Positions 61,298 to 64,000 of a stretch of DNA of 64,000 nt are shown in pieces; the stretch's first letter is position 1; each line of letters starts with the position of its first letter. The DNA is taken from contig CP012388.1 in the NCBI GenBank assembly GCA_001708385.1, positions 3,348,001 through 3,412,000 of the forward strand, read 5' to 3'. The translations under genes and the position numbers were made by a program. The notes under the pieces were generated by a model, which worked only from the letters and a program-made list of their open reading frames with translations, ran no database searches and had not been told where the DNA came from. This DNA is from Flavobacterium psychrophilum. Its GTDB lineage: Bacteria; Bacteroidota; Bacteroidia; Flavobacteriales; Flavobacteriaceae.

Positions 61298-62470
61298 CTA
61301 TTGTATGGTCTTTTCGTCCAGGTACTGTTTCCATTTATGGCTTTCAAATTTGTCAACCAGCTTGTTGTTTTTGTCTATAATGTAGCATGTTCGTGAACAG
61401 TATTCACCTCTGTAACTATCATATAGTTCCTTATTTTCTTTGACGGAAACATTAATCTGAAGCCCATCAAGATCTTTCCTTATGTCTGAATCTAAACGAA
61501 GCAGGTTGATTTTATCGCCGTATTTTTCTCTAATTTCATAATAGGCTTCGGTCGATTCTTTGTCGCCGCCACATTCGCAGGAATTCAGGATAATAGTGAT
61601 TTTGTTATGCAGGTCGGCAGAATTTACAATAGCACCGGCAATAGTTACACCTTTAAATCCGGGAGCATTCATACCAATTTGCAATCCTGTTTTTTTGTCG
61701 AAATCCTTGTCTTTTATTAAGGTGATATACTCTCCGTTATTGCTAATGTTTTCAAAGCGGTAAAATGTATTGTTAAGCCGAATATATTCGCCCATCTTTA
61801 AATTATCTTTTAAGACTACTACATCTTTTAGTTTGCCGTTATCATTTAAAAGGGCAATTTCAGTTATATTCGAATAGGAAAAGACTGCAGGGCTACGCGG
61901 ATCTGCAATTCCAATTTTGTATTGTTTTTTACCGAGAGTGATATCTGCAGTAAGATGCTCATTTTTTCTAAAAAATAATGTGTTGTCATAAACACCCAGT
62001 TCTACCCAGGCAGAATCGCGTACTATTTTATGTCCGTTAGATATTAAGAAAGTAGTCTTGGCAAGATGATCAGAGCGGTCCCATATCAGTTCTTTTATAG
62101 GATGTATAGCATCGTCTGTAAAATCATGATTATTATTCTTATCTACAATAAACACTTCTTCATTATCCTTTGTTCCTTTTAGAATGTCAATATAATTTTT
62201 GTTTTCGTGTACGAATTCTGTTAATAATTGAAGGCGTGTGATATTTTCTATCTGAGTTGAAAAGGTAACCGGATATGTAAATGATTTGTCTGCCGGATCT
62301 TTAAAATCCGGATTCACAGCTCCTATCATAAACAAGCCCTGACCCTTTTGCTTTTGTGTGCGTATAACGAGTGTGTCATTAGTAGCTGAAAAACTATTCA
62401 TCTCTTTGGTAAGACTACTGCATCCGGACAGCATACAAATAAGAACTAGGGCTATTAGTAAATATTTCAA
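61298..62470 (-). CDS. Lipoprotein with C-terminal thioredoxin-like domain
   Basis: A 390-residue lipoprotein (signal ending LICMLSGCSSL). Residues about 25-245 are beta-rich and unrecognised, with NNNHDFTDDAIHPI resembling a calcium-binding loop. Residues about 250-385 resemble an AhpC/TlpA thioredoxin fold (QIGMNAPGFKGVTIAG, ITIILNSCECGG, CYIIDKNNKLVDKFES). The place of the CxxC motif is taken by CECGG, and two more Cys follow in YCSRTC. Redox activity is therefore uncertain. Confidence 0.72.
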   Translation of the reverse strand: MKYLLIALVLICMLSGCSSLTKEMNSFSATNDTLVIRTQKQKGQGLFMIGAVNPDFKDPADKSFTYPVTFSTQIENITRLQLLTEFVHENKNYIDILKGTKDNEEVFIVDKNNNHDFTDDAIHPIKELIWDRSDHLAKTTFLISNGHKIVRDSAWVELGVYDNTLFFRKNEHLTADITLGKKQYKIGIADPRSPAVFSYSNITEIALLNDNGKLKDVVVLKDNLKMGEYIRLNNTFYRFENISNNGEYITLIKDKDFDKKTGLQIGMNAPGFKGVTIAGAIVNSADLHNKITIILNSCECGGDKESTEAYYEIREKYGDKINLLRLDSDIRKDLDGLQINVSVKENKELYDSYRGEYCSRTCYIIDKNNKLVDKFESHKWKQYLDEKTIQ

Positions 62471-62726
62471 GATATATAGGTTTGGTTGATTAAGAATTGC
62501 CTCACAATAAAATAACGAAACTATTTTTAATTGATTATTCGTTAGGAGAAAAATAATAGTTTTTATTTAGGAAGGAAAGTATTTTTTAAAGCTCTATTAC
62601 TACTTATTTGTCAATGGTTTTGATTTGACGTATTTTCAACTTCAACAGTAATTACAGGCCTTTTACGGATAGGTTATTTTTTATTTTACAATAGTCTTCA
62701 ACGTTATTTACTGTTTTTGTTTGAAA

Positions 62727-62734
62727 TATCTTTG
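62727..62734 (+). promoter_or_regulatory. -7 promoter box TATCTTTG
   Basis: A perfect TAnnTTTG box 29 nt before ATG 62764. The rest of the 293-bp gap from 62471 is AT-rich and shows nothing else that I can support. Confidence 0.68.
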
Positions 62735-62763
62735 CGTTTATCAGCAATAAGAAAGTAAATACT

Positions 62764-63312
62764 ATGTCATTTCATACCATTATAGAAAAACAGCATTTTG
62801 ACGTAATGCACCAAAAAGAATTTTTTAATACAGAATTTAAGAACTGTACGTTTTCATCTATTTCGCTTACCGATTTTTCCGACTGTAAATTTACAGCGTG
62901 CGACCTTAGTAATTGCCAGGTGATGGGCACCGGACTGCAGGATGTTACGTTTACCGATTGTAAGCTTATGGGGATTACTTTCTATGAAGCAAATGATTTT
63001 GGTTTTGCAGTGCACTGCATTAACTGCGTGCTGGATTATTGCAGCTTCGACAATAAAAAAATGAACAATAGCAGTTTTAACGATTGCAGGATTCACGGAG
63101 CAAGCTTCAGAGAGGCCGATCTTAGCAGGGTTAAGCTTAAAAATTGCGATTTTCTGCACGCTATCTTTGTCGGTACAAATCTTTTTGGGGTCAACTTTAC
63201 TACAAGTACAAACATAAGTATGGATCTTTCGCTTAATAAAGTAAAGAAGACAAAATTTAGTGCAGCAAGCCTTGGCGGGCTGTTAGGGCATTTTGATATT
63301 ATTATAGAATAA
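62764..63312 (+). CDS. Pentapeptide-repeat protein
   Basis: A 182-residue right-handed quadrilateral beta-helix. The A(D/N)LXX-type repeat runs through most of the protein (CTFSSISLTDFSDCKFTACD, CSFDNKKMNNSSFNDCRIHG, ASFREADLSRVKLKNCDFLH). It is cysteine-rich, with Cys often at the same repeat position. The family includes DNA mimics such as Qnr and MfpA that protect gyrase, but most members have no known role. Length is near that of Qnr-like proteins; a gyrase link is speculation. Confidence 0.85.
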   Translation: MSFHTIIEKQHFDVMHQKEFFNTEFKNCTFSSISLTDFSDCKFTACDLSNCQVMGTGLQDVTFTDCKLMGITFYEANDFGFAVHCINCVLDYCSFDNKKMNNSSFNDCRIHGASFREADLSRVKLKNCDFLHAIFVGTNLFGVNFTTSTNISMDLSLNKVKKTKFSAASLGGLLGHFDIIIE

Positions 63313-63394
63313 TATTACTAAACTTACCTAGTGTTAATAAATGCCGGATACTATTCCGGCATTTATTATTTATTAAGTTGACTTAAATGCTCTA

Positions 63395-63958
63395 TCAAAC
63401 TCTCAATACCCCACGGAATCCCCTCGCAGCATAATAAGAATCTGCACCGTTATGGTATAAAAACACTTTGTTGTAGCGTCGGTCGCAGAAAACAGCACCG
63501 CCAAGTTTTCGAATTTCGTCAGGCGTTTTAATCCACGTTGAGGTTTTGATATCAAAAGTACCAAGCTGTTGTAGCTCGCTGTATTGTACTTCGTCTAAAA
63601 TATCAATACCCATTTCGTGAGCCATATTTACAGCACTGTTTTTGGGTTTATTTTCTTTTCTGGCTTCAAGCGCTTTATGATCATAGCAAATACTCCTGCG
63701 ACCCTTAGGGCTTTCGGCTGCGCAATCATAGAAAACATATTCGCCTGTCTTTTCATCAAAGCCAACAACATCGGGTTCGCCCTCGGTTTCTTCCATGAGG
63801 TCAAGCGACCAGAGCTTTTCAGGATTGGCTTCAAGTTTTACCTGTACTTTATTCCATTCGATGCCTTTGTGGCGGTCGGGGTTTTTCTCGAAACGGGTTT
63901 TTAAAATATCAAGAAGTGCTTCACGCTGTTCTGCTGACAATTCTTTTTTAGTACTCAT
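63395..63958 (-). CDS. DUF4256-family protein
   Basis: A 187-residue soluble protein matching DUF4256 by its recurrent segments RFEKNPDRHKGIEWNKVQ, EPDVVGFDEKTGEYVFYDCA, ESPKGRRSICYDHKALEARK, NSAVNMAHEMGIDIL and FCDRRYNKVFLYHNGADSYY. No function is known. The start at ATG 63958 gives the family's usual length. It is convergent with the pentapeptide gene. Confidence 0.85.
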   Translation of the reverse strand: MSTKKELSAEQREALLDILKTRFEKNPDRHKGIEWNKVQVKLEANPEKLWSLDLMEETEGEPDVVGFDEKTGEYVFYDCAAESPKGRRSICYDHKALEARKENKPKNSAVNMAHEMGIDILDEVQYSELQQLGTFDIKTSTWIKTPDEIRKLGGAVFCDRRYNKVFLYHNGADSYYAARGFRGVLRV

Positions 63959-64000
63959 ATCTTGGTTGATTGGATTGGAATACTAAGATAACATAATCGC

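Noticed and set aside
1..64000. CRISPR arrays, insertion sequences, prophage or integron features
   Set aside because: No spaced direct repeats, transposase or integrase motifs were seen. The only repeated non-coding array is the Y RNA cluster.

Overview
This 64 kb window looks like a chromosomal segment of a flavobacterium (phylum Bacteroidota, probably family Flavobacteriaceae). The evidence is AT-rich DNA, many Bacteroidota-type promoters with a TAnnTTTG -7 box, a SusC/SusD polysaccharide locus, FadL/OmpP1 and YaiO-type barrels, the bacillithiol enzyme BshC, and the conserved block rpmB-rpmG-DUF4295-ftsY. I see no insertion sequence, prophage, CRISPR array or rRNA operon.

Layout. 1-4.1 kb: partial membrane acyltransferase, Hsp20, a glycosyltransferase and a 2-oxoacid dehydrogenase E2. 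4.1-9.4 kb: an RNA-repair island, made of a WYL-domain regulator, a divergent Ro60-type TROVE protein (rsr), about 0.9 kb of non-coding DNA that reads as six tandem Y RNA genes, and the RNA ligase rtcB. 9.4-30 kb: mostly housekeeping genes (VanX-like dipeptidase, DnaQ-like exonuclease, FAH-family enzyme, Hpt protein, cinA, rpmB/rpmG/DUF4295/ftsY, ndk, bshC, a radical-SAM enzyme, rimO, a FadL-like porin, proS, two tRNA-Glu, rpsT). 30-32.4 kb: tag, an AraC regulator and a short-chain dehydrogenase. 32.4-38.4 kb: an exopolysaccharide-type cassette (processive GT2, HEAT protein, YaiO barrel, response regulator) next to a hybrid histidine kinase. 38.8-58.1 kb: a polysaccharide utilization locus, LacI - SusC - SusD - SusE-like - GH76 - SGNH esterase - GH2 - GH92 - GH125 - GH92 - GH97, probably for alpha-mannan. 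58-64 kb: small enzymes, a frameshifted secreted-protein gene, lipoproteins, a pentapeptide-repeat protein and a DUF4256 protein.

The most striking element is the rsr-rtcB interval (6.99-7.85 kb). Six consecutive units share one grammar: a terminal stem of 5-7 bp whose sequence differs between units but whose arms stay complementary; a 5' box TG(C/T)CGT immediately inside the stem; a GTTACTTCG-like box 14 nt after the first box begins (16 nt in unit 5); and a 3' TTGC box immediately before the closing arm. Units 1-5 carry a tRNA T-arm with a 7-nt T-loop. Units 1 and 2 carry a complete T-arm / acceptor-3' / loop / acceptor-5' / D-arm series, so the two halves of a tRNA occur in circularly permuted order and the Y stem sits where the anticodon arm would be. 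Unit 6 keeps only the Y stem. Rsr should bind the stems and the tRNA-like parts may dock an effector or modifying enzyme. RtcB would ligate damaged RNA, and the WYL protein is a plausible switch acting on an inverted repeat in the divergent promoter.

Two other regulatory signals stand out. An 18-bp near-palindrome with a central CG overlaps the susC -7 box and is a strong candidate operator for the adjacent LacI protein. Two GTAGCC repeats exactly 21 bp apart upstream of the dehydrogenase gene are a plausible AraC-family site. All functional statements rest on reading the sequence and on family knowledge; no database search was run.
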